Shown here: positions 1 through 11,805 of the stretch, one piece after another
Layout of the letters: every line of letters begins with the position of its first letter
Numbering within the stretch: the stretch's first letter is position 1
Origin: JBBIND01 sp037444075
GTDB lineage: Bacteria; Acidobacteriota; Terriglobia; Bryobacterales; Bryobacteraceae
NCBI GenBank assembly: GCA_037444075.1
Contig: JBBIND010000006.1
Coordinates: 1-64,000 of the forward strand
DNA: 64,000 bases
Reading direction: 5' to 3'
Translations under genes and position numbers: made by a program
The notes under the pieces: generated by a model
What the model was told of the DNA's origin: nothing
Databases searched by the model: none
The model's input: the letters and a program-made list of their open reading frames with translations, nothing else

Positions 1-2
1 AC

Positions 3-515
3 CTGAGTCAACACTCCGCCGACGCGGACCGCGTCGTCCGCGTGTTCGTTTCCTCCACCTTCCGGGACATGATCGAGGACCAGAACGAGTTGATGGCGCA
101 CGCGTGGCCGGCCCTGCGCAAGCTCTGCCGCGGCCGCGCCGTGGAGTTCGTGGAAGTGGATCTGCGCTGGGGCGTGACCGAGGAGCAGTCGCAGCGCAAA
201 GAAACGGTGCGCCACTGCCTGGCGGAAATCAAGCGCTGCCGCCCGTACTTCATCGGGCTGTTGGGCCAACGCTATGGCTGGGTGCCTGAACCAGAGGCCT
301 TTTCTCCGGCACTGCTGGAAGAAGAAGCCTGGCTGCACAAGGAAGTGGCCAGGCGCAGCGTGACGGAGATCGAAATTCTGCACGGCGTGCTGAGAGACCC
401 GGACATGGCGCCGCGCCCCTTCTTCTACTTCCGCGATCCGCAATACGCCGAGGCCCGCGGCGGCGGCTACCTGCCGGATGAGGCCACGCGGCCGACCCGC
501 CCTCTCCCAAGGTGA
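3..515 (+). CDS. DUF4062-domain protein, truncated; 5' end uncertain
   Basis: The frame is open to the left window edge; the first in-frame GTG is at 42, but conserved residues (DRVVRVFVSSTFRDM) precede it, so the true start lies at or before position 3. The sequence shows the DUF4062 signature: VFVSSTFRDM, then DLRWGVTEEQ, then FIGLLGQRYGWVP. In the family this domain usually sits at the N-terminus of large proteins with a NACHT/AAA NTPase and repeats, as in TEP1-like proteins. Here the frame stops about 170 codons in, just after YLPDEATRP, where the family would normally continue. No NTPase follows, so this is probably a remnant or a truncated gene. Domain identity is confident; functional status is not. 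Confidence 0.6.
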   Translation: MSQHSADADRVVRVFVSSTFRDMIEDQNELMAHAWPALRKLCRGRAVEFVEVDLRWGVTEEQSQRKETVRHCLAEIKRCRPYFIGLLGQRYGWVPEPEAFSPALLEEEAWLHKEVARRSVTEIEILHGVLRDPDMAPRPFFYFRDPQYAEARGGGYLPDEATRPTRPLPR

Positions 516-643
516 GAGCCGTCATCGAGCAAATAATGCGCGACCCATCCGCGGCTCAAGATATCCTTGCCCGGCTCGCACAGGAAGATCTGGAACTGTT
601 CATGGAGGTGATTCGCTGGGTTCAGAGCCAGGAGGAGAGCTGA
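512..643 (+). CDS. Possible 43-residue ORF overlapping the DUF4062 stop
   Basis: A GTG at 512 overlaps the TGA that ends the DUF4062 frame (GTGA). It opens a frame reading VRAVIEQIMRDPSAAQDI and ending WVQSQEES. The composition is helical and charged and looks protein-like, with no recognised domain. It may be a small independent protein, or the C-terminal end of another gene joined here by the deletion that truncated the DUF4062 gene. No clear ribosome-binding site was seen. Confidence 0.3.
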   Translation: MRAVIEQIMRDPSAAQDILARLAQEDLELFMEVIRWVQSQEES

Positions 644-719
644 TGTAATCCAGACCGCCCGCCGCTAAAGGCCAGCCCGCGTTCCCGGCGCACCCCCCGC
701 GGACCACCGGCAACACGCA

Positions 720-900
720 GCGTCCGCTTCAACTTGCGCACGCCTGCATGTGGCGTAAACTTCAGTTTGCGCCTGCGGGCATGTGCGTAAGCTCCAGCTT
801 CCGCATGCCTGCAAGTGGCGTAAACTTCAGTTTGCGCCTGCGGACATGTGCGTAAGCTCCAGTTTCCGCATGCCTGCACGCAGCGTAAGCTTCAAGGCTG
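720..900. repeat. Nested tandem repeat, alternating 32/33-bp monomers
   Basis: Monomers begin at 720, 753, 785, 818, 850 and 883 (the last is partial). Each starts GCGT, mostly GCGTAA, followed by CTTCA or CTCCA. Two monomer types alternate: one ends in GCCTGCGG-CATGT, the other in CCGCATGCCTGCA. The result is a higher-order unit of about 65 bp, present roughly two and a half times. Minus-strand reading frames here are products of the repeat, not genes. The rest of the 644-958 gap shows no gene, and no cobalamin or SAM riboswitch was recognised ahead of metH. Confidence 0.85.
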
Positions 901-958
901 ATCTGCGAGAGGCCCGGATCCGCGATGCTAAGATAAGGTTAGTTTTCCCTGTAACTTC

Positions 959-4528
<3,570 letters not shown>

Positions 4529-4549
<21 letters not shown>

Positions 4550-4915
4550 TTCGCGCAGCTTGGCCTGAATCTGGGATGCGTTGAAGGGCTTGCGGATGAA
4601 AGCGGAGGCCCCCAGACGGACCGCTTCGACGACTTTTGACTGAGCCGCCACCGAACTGACCACGATGACGGGGACCCGGCGGTATTCCGGCCGCGACTTC
4701 AGCTTCTGCAAAAATTCCAGCCCCGTCATGCCGGGCATTGCGAGATCCGTGAAGATCACGTGAAACCGGTGGTTCCGAACGGCTTCCAAGGCCTCCTCGC
4801 CATCTTTTGCTTCCTGCACCACACCGAACCGGGCGCCTGTTTGAGCCAACACGCGGAGCAGGACCTTTCGAATGGCGATCGAATCGTCCACGACCAGAAC
4901 ATCCAACGGCATCAC
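4529..4915 (-). CDS. CheY-like single-domain response regulator
   Basis: A stand-alone receiver domain of 128 residues with no output domain. The acidic pair D10/D11 (VVDDS), the phospho-acceptor D57 (IFTDLAMPG), the serine switch (VVSS, 87-88) and K109 (IRKPF) are all present, so it should be phosphorylatable. Translation may begin at GTG 4915 or ATG 4912, both preceded by GGAGAAGAA. Its stop lies inside the 3' end of metH on the other strand. A sigma-28-like promoter sits just upstream, which suggests a chemotaxis or motility role, although no che genes are adjacent. The family is certain; the partner is unknown. Confidence 0.9.
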
Positions 4916-4948
4916 TTCTTCTCCGGCACAGGGGCCGCCTTAATGCAT

Positions 4949-4975
4949 TCATCGGCAGCCCGTGGCACCACATTA
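4949..4975 (-). promoter_or_regulatory. Candidate sigma-28 promoter of the CheY-like gene
   Basis: On the minus strand TAATGTGG and GCCGATGA are separated by 11 bp. This matches 12 of 16 positions of the enteric FliA consensus (TAAAGTTT-N11-GCCGATAA) at the exact spacing. Predicted transcription would start about 30 bp before the gene. Confidence 0.45.
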
Positions 4976-4988
4976 GGAATTCAACTGG

Positions 4989-6053
4989 TTACGACAGCCA
5001 GGCGAGGACTGCCTTCGTCACATCCTCCGTAGTAGCGTTGCCTCCAAGGTCCGCGGTGAGCGCCTGACCACCGGACAGGACCGCCTTCACAGCATTGCGG
5101 ATGGCCGCGCCCAGCGGCTCCATTTCCAGGTGGTCCAACATCATCGACGCGGACAGGAATGCCGCCATCGGGTTCACAATCCCCTTTCCGGCAATGTCCG
5201 GGGCGGAACCGTGGACGGGCTCAAAGACGGAGGGGAAGCGCCTCAACGGGTCGAGGTTAGCGCTAGCCGCCAGCCCGATGCTCCCGGTCACGATGGCGGA
5301 AAGGTCGCTGAGTATGTCGCCGAACAGGTTGGACGCCACCACCACGTCAAAGCTCTCCGGTTTCCGCACGAAGTTCATCGCGGCGGCGTCCACGAGTTGC
5401 GAATCCGTCACCACGTCGGGGTACTCCGCGGCCACCGCCTGGAAACAACGGTCCCAGAGCACCATGCTATACGCCTGCGCATTCGACTTGGTGATGGAGG
5501 TGACTTTCTTCTTGCCCGCCCGGCGGCGCGCCAGGTCAAAAGCGTACCGGATGATCCGCTCCGTGCCGAACCGCGTAAAGACCGACGCCTGAACGGCGAC
5601 TTCGGGAGGCTGATGACTGTAAAGGAAACCACCCACTGGAGCATATTCCCCCTCCGTGTTCTCCCGCACAACCACCATGTCGATGTCGCCGGCTTTGCGC
5701 CCCACGAGCGGCGATTTCACGCCGTCGTAGAGGATCGCCGGGCGCACATTCGCGTAAAGGTCAAAGCCCCGCCGGATAGGGAGCAGCAGACCGTTGAGCG
5801 TAATGTGGTCCGGGATGTCCGGGTGCCCAACTGCTCCGAGCAGGATGGCATCGAATGGTTGCAGCAACTCCAGCGCGTTCGGCGGCATCATCTTGCCGTG
5901 CGCAAAGAAGTGGTCAGCGCCCCAATCAAAGTCCTGGAAGGAGAATTGAACGCCGCGGCCTTCACCCGCCTTGCTCAGCACTCTCTTGGAGGCGGGCATG
6001 ATTTCCTTGCCGACGCCGTCACCCGCAATCACGCCTATGGAGATGCGCTTCAT
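4989..6053 (-). CDS. Isocitrate/isopropylmalate-family dehydrogenase, tartrate/D-malate type
   Basis: An NAD-dependent beta-decarboxylating dehydrogenase of 354 residues. The family framework is clear: VIAGDGVGKEIMP at the N-terminus, DLYANVRPA, VVRENTEGEY, then SNLFGDILSDLSA for metal binding and FEPVHGSAPDIAGKG for the nucleotide. The HPDIPDH stretch and overall length resemble tartrate dehydrogenase/D-malate dehydrogenase more than leuB or icd. Substrate choice among tartrate, D-malate and isopropylmalate cannot be settled by eye. The ATG is preceded by AAGGAACC. It is transcribed away from the DUF1501 gene, with which it shares an AT-rich intergenic stretch. Confidence 0.85.
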   Translation of the reverse strand: MKRISIGVIAGDGVGKEIMPASKRVLSKAGEGRGVQFSFQDFDWGADHFFAHGKMMPPNALELLQPFDAILLGAVGHPDIPDHITLNGLLLPIRRGFDLYANVRPAILYDGVKSPLVGRKAGDIDMVVVRENTEGEYAPVGGFLYSHQPPEVAVQASVFTRFGTERIIRYAFDLARRRAGKKKVTSITKSNAQAYSMVLWDRCFQAVAAEYPDVVTDSQLVDAAAMNFVRKPESFDVVVASNLFGDILSDLSAIVTGSIGLAASANLDPLRRFPSVFEPVHGSAPDIAGKGIVNPMAAFLSASMMLDHLEMEPLGAAIRNAVKAVLSGGQALTADLGGNATTEDVTKAVLAWLS

Positions 6054-6079
6054 GGTTAGGTTCCTTATGGCTCCCCATT

Positions 6080-6087
6080 AGTATAAA
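6080..6087. promoter_or_regulatory. AT-rich divergent promoter element
   Basis: The short gap 6054-6106 between two divergent genes contains AGTATAAA. It reads as TATACT (minus strand, for the dehydrogenase) and TATAAA (plus strand, for the DUF1501 gene). Both resemble a sigma-70 -10 box, but no convincing -35 was found for either direction. Confidence 0.25.
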
Positions 6088-6106
6088 ATCGCGATGAGCG
6101 CACGTT

Positions 6107-7168
6107 ATGACCCGCGAGAAGACGGATTCCTTGACCCCCAGACGGGATTTCCTCCGCATCGGCACGCTGGCCCCGCTGGGCTTGGCGCTGACCGGCGCAC
6201 TGCGCGCGGGCGCGCGCCAGGAGAAGGCCTGCATCCTGGTTTGGCAGAGCGGCGGCTGCAGTCACCTCGACACGTTCGACATGAAGCCTGACGCACCTCG
6301 CGAGTATCGTGGCCCGTTCAGGTCAATCCCGACAAGCGTCGCCGGCATCCGGATTTGCGAGCACCTGCCGCGCCTGGCGCAGAGCATGGATAAGGTGACC
6401 ATCGTGCGTTCCATGTGTTCCTCGGAAACGAACCACGAGAGGGCTTCGAAATCCATGTTCGTGGAGCGGTCCGCCCCGGAAGTCCTCCTTGCGGCGGGCG
6501 GCATGGAAGACCTTCAAGACAACATCTGGGGATTGTGCCGCGCGGGTGCACAATATGCAGGCACGCCCCATGCTGCCGCCGTGTGGAATCGTGGGCGCCA
6601 CGGGACCAGCGCCGCGCTTCTCCCTGCTTCGGTCAAGCGAGCTGCCGATCTCCGTGGGGAGCCTGAAGCCATGCAGCGGTTGTACGGTCAGACTCAGACG
6701 GGGGAAGGCTGCTTGCGAGCGCGCAGGCTGGTGGAATCAGGCGCCCGTTTCGCGGCGGTCATGCCCCGCAGGCTGGCCTGGGACCTGCATGAGGATGGCT
6801 TTTCAGGCATGGAGCCGTTGCTGGGTGAATTTGACCAGGCAGTCTCTGCGCTGATTGCGGATCTCGATCAACGCGGGATGCTCGACACGACGCTGGTGAT
6901 TGCCGCGGGTGAATTCGGCCGCGCGCCCAGAATCAACGAGCGGGGAGGCAGGGATCATCATTCCAAAGCCTGGTCCGTGCTCATGGCTGGAGCGGGTCTT
7001 CCGGGCGGCAGGGTCGTGGGCGCTACCGACCGGTTCGGCGCCGAGGTGACCGACACACCCATCAGCCCTGAGGATCTGCAGGCTACGATCGGGAGAATTC
7101 TCGGCATCCGGACGGAACACCAGCAAGTGGCTGCCTCCGGACGGGTGATCCCCGGACTGCTGGCCTGA
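6107..7168 (+). CDS. DUF1501 (sulfatase-like) protein, short form, Tat signal
   Basis: The N-terminus carries a twin-arginine signal (PRRDFLRIG followed by a hydrophobic stretch), so the protein is probably exported folded. Family motifs follow: LVWQSGGCSHLDTFDMKP, MCSSETNHERAS, LRARRLVESGARF, AGEFGRAPRIN, GRDHHSKAW, and PISPEDLQATIGRILGI. At 353 residues it is shorter than the usual 420-460. The missing part lies in the middle, after about residue 110, where family members have a longer segment. The normal partner gene, a DUF1553/DUF1549 cytochrome-type protein, is absent here. Function in the family is unknown. Confidence 0.8.
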   Translation: MTREKTDSLTPRRDFLRIGTLAPLGLALTGALRAGARQEKACILVWQSGGCSHLDTFDMKPDAPREYRGPFRSIPTSVAGIRICEHLPRLAQSMDKVTIVRSMCSSETNHERASKSMFVERSAPEVLLAAGGMEDLQDNIWGLCRAGAQYAGTPHAAAVWNRGRHGTSAALLPASVKRAADLRGEPEAMQRLYGQTQTGEGCLRARRLVESGARFAAVMPRRLAWDLHEDGFSGMEPLLGEFDQAVSALIADLDQRGMLDTTLVIAAGEFGRAPRINERGGRDHHSKAWSVLMAGAGLPGGRVVGATDRFGAEVTDTPISPEDLQATIGRILGIRTEHQQVAASGRVIPGLLA

Positions 7169-7169
7169 C

Positions 7170-8447
7170 CTACCCAGCGCCCACCAGCCGAATCCCCTGG
7201 AGGTTGCCGGTGCGGGCGGACTCGAGCACCGGCCCCATGTAGTCGTCCACCATTTCGGCTGTCAGTGGTACCGGCATGTTCTCGAGCTTCATTTTGAGTT
7301 GGGGATTCTTGGCCGCAGTCAGAGCGCGGTCAATATGTGCATCGGTGAAGCCGGGAACCTCGGCCAGCGTAGTCGGCAGTCCCGCACGCCGCTCGAAGCC
7401 TATCAGCGCCTCCGCCACAGCCACGCCGAGGTCTCGTCCGGAGAGCCGCGTGATCCCCTCCCTCGCCACGCCGGTTTCGCTGAGAACCTGCGCCAGCGCC
7501 TTCAAAGGAGCCTGAATGGCCGGGGCGAAGAACACGGTGTAGTAGGGGTTCATCAGAGCGCAAGCCCGGCCGTGGCTCAAAATGTCGATCAGGGAAAAGC
7601 TGGTCAGGTGCGCGCCGTTGGTGCCGCCCACCATGATGGCGTAGCCGCCCAAGTCCGTGGCTAGCCCGAGCGCCTCGCGCGCCTCCCGGTCGCCAGGGTC
7701 CCCGATGACCCGGGGCAGATAGCGCAACACGAGGCCGATGCCTTCGCGCGCTACCTGTTCCATTCGCTCGTAGTAAGGCTTGCCTACGGCGCTGTAGAGG
7801 ACCTCGAGCGAATGCGAAACGCCGTCCAGAGCGCCGTCAGCGGTGAGCGAGAGCGGCGCGCTCAGCGTCACTTCGTAGTCAAACAAGGCGCGCGGCGGCA
7901 CGATGGCGTCATCCACGATGAGCTTCTTCTGCCCCGATTGGACGTCAGTGATGTTGGAGTACTTGGTCAGGTGCGCCGCCGAGCTCGCTGCCGTCTGAAT
8001 GGCCAGGTGGGGCGAGAGACGGGCAGAGGCGGACTCCAGCGCTTTCGTCACCAGTCCCGTTCCGAAATACTGCTCCACTTCGCCACCCAGCGTCCTCAGC
8101 ACTTCGGCTGCCTTGGCAGCGTCGATGGTGCTGCCGCCACCGAAACTCACCAGCAGTTCCGGAGCCAGCGCCTTCAATTCCGCTGTGATGCGTTCCAGGT
8201 CCTCGCGAGGCGCGTTAGGAGCGGCGCCCTCGATTTGTCCTGCCACCTCGATTCCGGCGGCGGACAAAGACGCCCGTATCTCCGCGGCTTTCTCCCGGCT
8301 TCCTTCGAAGGAGTCGCACACCAGAGCCGCTTTCCTGCCCAGCCCGGCGGCGAGGCGCCCGGCGTCGCCGAGCACACCCATGCCGTGCACGTAGGCATCC
8401 CCCTTGAACTCGGCCAGTAAACGCCGCGCTCTGGCAAATGGCTCCAT
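7170..8447 (-). CDS. Iron-containing alcohol dehydrogenase family protein
   Basis: A group III (Fe-ADH) oxidoreductase of 425 residues. The nucleotide-binding motif LVSFGGGSTIDAAK is intact. Metal ligands probably include the aspartate in LDGVSHSLE and histidines in NGAHLTSFSLIDILSHGRACAL. The start at 8447 (MEPFARARRLL) is preferred to the upstream in-frame 8495 because GAGGATAAG precedes it at good spacing. Stop codons of this gene and the convergent DUF1501 gene nearly touch. The substrate is unknown; candidates are alcohols, maleylacetate-like compounds or glycerol-type polyols. Confidence 0.85.
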   Translation of the reverse strand: MEPFARARRLLAEFKGDAYVHGMGVLGDAGRLAAGLGRKAALVCDSFEGSREKAAEIRASLSAAGIEVAGQIEGAAPNAPREDLERITAELKALAPELLVSFGGGSTIDAAKAAEVLRTLGGEVEQYFGTGLVTKALESASARLSPHLAIQTAASSAAHLTKYSNITDVQSGQKKLIVDDAIVPPRALFDYEVTLSAPLSLTADGALDGVSHSLEVLYSAVGKPYYERMEQVAREGIGLVLRYLPRVIGDPGDREAREALGLATDLGGYAIMVGGTNGAHLTSFSLIDILSHGRACALMNPYYTVFFAPAIQAPLKALAQVLSETGVAREGITRLSGRDLGVAVAEALIGFERRAGLPTTLAEVPGFTDAHIDRALTAAKNPQLKMKLENMPVPLTAEMVDDYMGPVLESARTGNLQGIRLVGAG

Positions 8448-8550
8448 AGTCTTATCCTCAGAGAAAAGGATAGCCGCCCGTTTGCTGGCAAACAAGCACC
8501 TACGCGGGCGGCCAGTAGAATGGAAGTAACTGTTCTACTGAGGAGGCAGA

Positions 8551-9513
8551 ATGCAGAGGAGGACGTTTCTCCAGGTTTCGTCGGCGGCGGTGGGGCTGGA
8601 ATGGAATGCTCTGGCGCAACAGCCCATGCCCATGGCGGTGCTGGGCAAGAGCGGGCTCAAAGTCTCGCGGTTCTGCCTGGGTGGCTACCACATGGCGGTG
8701 CAGGGCGAAGACATGGCGCTGCGCATCATACGCCGCGCCGTGGAGTTGGGCGTCAACTTCTTTGACAGCGCTCACAAGTACAACAACGGACGAAGCGACG
8801 AAATCTACGGCAAGGCGTTTGAAGGCGGCTTGAGGAAGCAGGTTCTGCTGATGTCCAAAGCGGAACGCCGTGACCGCGCCGGCGCCATGCAGCAACTTGA
8901 AGACAGCCTGCGGCGCATGAAGACCGACTACCTCGATCTATGGCAGTGTCACGAGGTCTCCACGCTCGAGGAAGTGGAGAAGATCTTCGCGCCTAACGGC
9001 GCGCTGGAAGCGTTTGTCCAAGCCAAGAAGCAAGGCAAAGTCCGGCACATAGGCTTCACGGGCCATCACGACCCTGCGGTTCATCGCAAGCTGCTCGAAG
9101 GGTTCGACGGATGGGAGACGGTTCAGCACCCGGTGAACCTGGTGGACCCGCACTACCTGAGTTTCATTCAGAACGTTCTGCCTGAGGTTCGCAAGCGCGG
9201 GCTCGGAATGTTGGGCATGAAGTCCAACGCGATGGGCGGCATCACTCGGAACCGCGTGGCCAGCATCGCCGAATGCCTGCGGTTTGCCTGGAGCCAGAAC
9301 ATCGATACTCTCGTGAGCGGAGTGGAGACCACCTGGCAACTGGAAGACAACACTACTGCCTGCCGCGAATTCAAGCCGATGAGCAAAAGGGAAATCGAAG
9401 TGCTGCTGCACCGGACGAAGCAGGCGCGCCACGGCACATCGGTGGAGCGCTACAAGCGCGCGGTGAAGGGCGCCTGCCGTTTCGCGCCTCACTCCGATGG
9501 CGAACCCGCATGA
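8551..9513 (+). CDS. Aldo/keto reductase
   Basis: A 320-residue TIM-barrel NAD(P)H oxidoreductase. Catalytic residues are visible: D and Y in FFDSAHKYNNG, K in LLMSKAER, and H in LWQCHEV. The N-terminus MQRRTFLQVSSAAVG looks like a twin-arginine signal with a short hydrophobic region, which is common for such enzymes in this group of bacteria. A strong GAGGAGG precedes the ATG. It is divergent from the alcohol dehydrogenase, with about 100 bp between starts. The substrate cannot be predicted. Confidence 0.88.
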   Translation: MQRRTFLQVSSAAVGLEWNALAQQPMPMAVLGKSGLKVSRFCLGGYHMAVQGEDMALRIIRRAVELGVNFFDSAHKYNNGRSDEIYGKAFEGGLRKQVLLMSKAERRDRAGAMQQLEDSLRRMKTDYLDLWQCHEVSTLEEVEKIFAPNGALEAFVQAKKQGKVRHIGFTGHHDPAVHRKLLEGFDGWETVQHPVNLVDPHYLSFIQNVLPEVRKRGLGMLGMKSNAMGGITRNRVASIAECLRFAWSQNIDTLVSGVETTWQLEDNTTACREFKPMSKREIEVLLHRTKQARHGTSVERYKRAVKGACRFAPHSDGEPA

Positions 9514-9549
9514 GCACCGCTCGCGCGGCGGCTTGAAGCGGCGCACCGG

Positions 9550-10308
9550 TTAACCCTGCGGCAATCCCAACGGCTTGGTGCCTACAAACAGGAGGGATCC
9601 TGGAACCGCTCCCGGCACACCCGCCGGATAAGCCTCTTCATGACATTCAAAACCGGCTTCCGCCATCAAATCCCGCCAGGTTGATTTCGGGAAGAGGCCC
9701 AGCAAGTGCACGTCGTGCTCGATTCGCAGCTTGTCCTCCTCCCGGATCAAGACAATGAGAACCATTTCGTAGAACGTGTCGCTGGGATCACGGTCATGGA
9801 TGTATTCGATGAACGTGAGGCGAGGATTCTCAGCTTGGCCCGGAGAAACCTGAGTCTCATCCTGCACGAATGTCTCCACGGTGCGGTCCGGTCCGACCAG
9901 CATCACCCCTCCAGGCCGCAGGTGCCTCCAGGCGGTGCGAAACACGGCCGAAAGCTCCTGGGGTCTCGCCGCGTAAGAGATAGCGTCGTTCACGTAGACG
10001 GCATCAAAGAGCCGCCCGAGTTCGACCGTCCGCATATCCCCTTTCAAGAACTCGCACTCCGGGTTCAGTTCGCGCGCCTGAGACAGCATCGCCTCGCTCA
10101 GGTCGATGCCCGTGAGGCGAAAACGGCGCTTCAGATGGCAGGCGGTCTTGCCACCGCCGCATCCGAGGTCGAGCAGTGTCCGGGCGTCGATGCGGCTGTG
10201 CTTCTGAATGCACCGGCTGTAGAAATCGCATTCGGCCCGGTAGTCCTCCAGGCTTTCCCATAGTGGCCAGAGCCAGGCGAGGTCAGTGTAGAGACGTGGC
10301 AAGTTCAC
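9550..10308 (-). CDS. Class I SAM-dependent methyltransferase
   Basis: A 252-residue methyltransferase. Motif I is LLDLGCGGGKTACHL, motif II is LTGIDLSEAML, and the post-motif region LRPGGVMLVGPDRT is typical of the small-molecule (Methyltransf_25) group. It is convergent with the aldo/keto reductase, with 36 bp between them. No neighbour indicates the substrate. The 143 bp upstream to 10451 contain no gene. Confidence 0.85.
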   Translation of the reverse strand: MNLPRLYTDLAWLWPLWESLEDYRAECDFYSRCIQKHSRIDARTLLDLGCGGGKTACHLKRRFRLTGIDLSEAMLSQARELNPECEFLKGDMRTVELGRLFDAVYVNDAISYAARPQELSAVFRTAWRHLRPGGVMLVGPDRTVETFVQDETQVSPGQAENPRLTFIEYIHDRDPSDTFYEMVLIVLIREEDKLRIEHDVHLLGLFPKSTWRDLMAEAGFECHEEAYPAGVPGAVPGSLLFVGTKPLGLPQG

Positions 10309-10451
10309 GGCTTAAGGTCCTTCCACGCGGCAGGCAGGTGACGGCAGCCTCCGTCAACACCGGTGGAGTTTGGCGCAATGTCTCCTGCGGAGCCGCACGC
10401 TTACATGTTCCCTCGACGCTTCGCCGTGCGTCTGCCTGGGCGGGGCTCCGC

Positions 10452-11801
10452 CTAACTGTCGATGCCCATCTGCGACAGCCGGTAGCGCAGCGCATTGCGC
10501 GTCAACCCGAGCAGCCGCGCCGCGCGGCTCTTGTTGCCTTCCGCACGCTCCAACGCCTCGCGGATGAGCGCCTGCTCATACTCGGCCAGCGTCATCCCAT
10601 CCGGCAGGAAACTACGTGCGCCCGGTTCCGGCTGGCCGCGCGCCGCGTCCAGGCGGATGTCCGCTGCATCCAGACGGTCGCCGGAACACAGCAGAAGGCT
10701 TCGCTCTATCACGTTCTCGAGTTCCCGCACGTTGCCAGGCCAGTGATGATTCATCAGCACGCGCATGGCATCGTCCGTGATGGAACGGACGTGGTGACCG
10801 TCTTCGCCGGCGTACTTGGCCAGGAAGTGCTCTACCAGGTAGGGGATATCCTCTTTCCGCGCTCGCAGGCTTGGCAGATTGATGGGCATCACGTTGAGCC
10901 GGTAATAGAGGTCTTCCCGGAAAGCGCCTTCTTCCAGCGCAGCCCGCAAGTCCGCATTGGTGGCGGCAATAACACGCACATCAATCTGCCGGGTACGGTT
11001 GCTGCCCAGACGTTCGAACTCCCTTTCCTGGAGCACGCGCAGCAGTTTTACCTGGATGGCGGGGGGCACGTCGCCGATCTCATCCAAAAACACGGTGCCG
11101 GTATCCGCCTGTTCAAACTTACCCGGCTTGGCCGAAGTGGCGCCGGTAAACGCGCCCTTTTCGTAGCCGAACAGCTCGCTCTCCATCAGGTGCTCGGGAA
11201 TGGTGGTGCAGTTGATTTTGACGAACGGGCGGTCCCGGCGAGGAGAATGATGGTGGATGGCCCGGGCAATGAGGTCCTTGCCCGTGCCGCTCTCGCCGGC
11301 CAGCAGGACGGTAGCGCGGGTAGGTGCCACGCGAGCCACAATGGCGAAGATTTCCTGCATGGCAGAGCTGCGGCCCACGATGTTGTCAAACTGGTAGCGG
11401 CGCCCGAGTTCCTCGCGCAAACGCCTGTTTTCGTCCCGCAGCTCGCGCATTTCGAGCGCCTTCCGGATGACCGCCATGAGGTGGTCCATCGAGAAGGGCT
11501 TCAGCAGATAGTCGAGCGCGCCCGCCTTCATGGCCTCCACGGCGCTCTCCACGGTGCCGTAGGCCGTCATGACGATGACCGGGACTTGAGCGTCCTGCCT
11601 GCGGACACGGGCGATGAACTCCAGCCCGTCGATGCCGGGCAGCCGCAGATCCGTGAGGATGCAATCTGCCTGATCGGCCATGCGGAGGCCCTCTTCGGCG
11701 GTGCGCGCCTGATCCACCTCCAGACCGGCGGACCGTAGCTGAAGTTCGATGACGCGCCGCAGCTTGTCTTCGTCTTCGACCACCAGAACGCGGTGCTTCA
11801 T
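10452..11801 (-). CDS. Sigma-54-dependent response regulator (NtrC family)
   Basis: 449 residues with the standard three parts. The receiver has phospho-acceptor D51 (ILTDLRLPG). The AAA+ activator domain shows [14 protein letters not shown] in [12 protein letters not shown], and [10 protein letters not shown]. The C-terminal Fis-type helix-turn-helix reads [20 protein letters not shown]. The GAFTGA loop predicts contact with sigma-54. The start at 11801 ([11 protein letters not shown]) is chosen because it follows the kinase stop by 4 bp with GGGGAA upstream; the longer frame to 11849 would overlap the kinase. It forms an operon with the kinase. Targets are unknown. Confidence 0.95.
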   Translation of the reverse strand: MKHRVLVVEDEDKLRRVIELQLRSAGLEVDQARTAEEGLRMADQADCILTDLRLPGIDGLEFIARVRRQDAQVPVIVMTAYGTVESAVEAMKAGALDYLLKPFSMDHLMAVIRKALEMRELRDENRRLREELGRRYQFDNIVGRSSAMQEIFAIVARVAPTRATVLLAGESGTGKDLIARAIHHHSPRRDRPFVKINCTTIPEHLMESELFGYEKGAFTGATSAKPGKFEQADTGTVFLDEIGDVPPAIQVKLLRVLQEREFERLGSNRTRQIDVRVIAATNADLRAALEEGAFREDLYYRLNVMPINLPSLRARKEDIPYLVEHFLAKYAGEDGHHVRSITDDAMRVLMNHHWPGNVRELENVIERSLLLCSGDRLDAADIRLDAARGQPEPGARSFLPDGMTLAEYEQALIREALERAEGNKSRAARLLGLTRNALRYRLSQMGIDS

Positions 11802-11805
11802 AATG

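Noticed and set aside
622..879. Minus-strand ORF of 85 codons in the repeat region
   Set aside because: It is read through the tandem repeat, has no ribosome-binding site, and its sequence simply mirrors the repeat monomers.
720..900. CRISPR array
   Set aside because: The repeats are contiguous with no unique spacers, and no cas genes are near.
901..958. Cobalamin or SAM riboswitch ahead of metH
   Set aside because: No B12-box or SAM-core sequence was recognised, and the space is too short for a cobalamin riboswitch.
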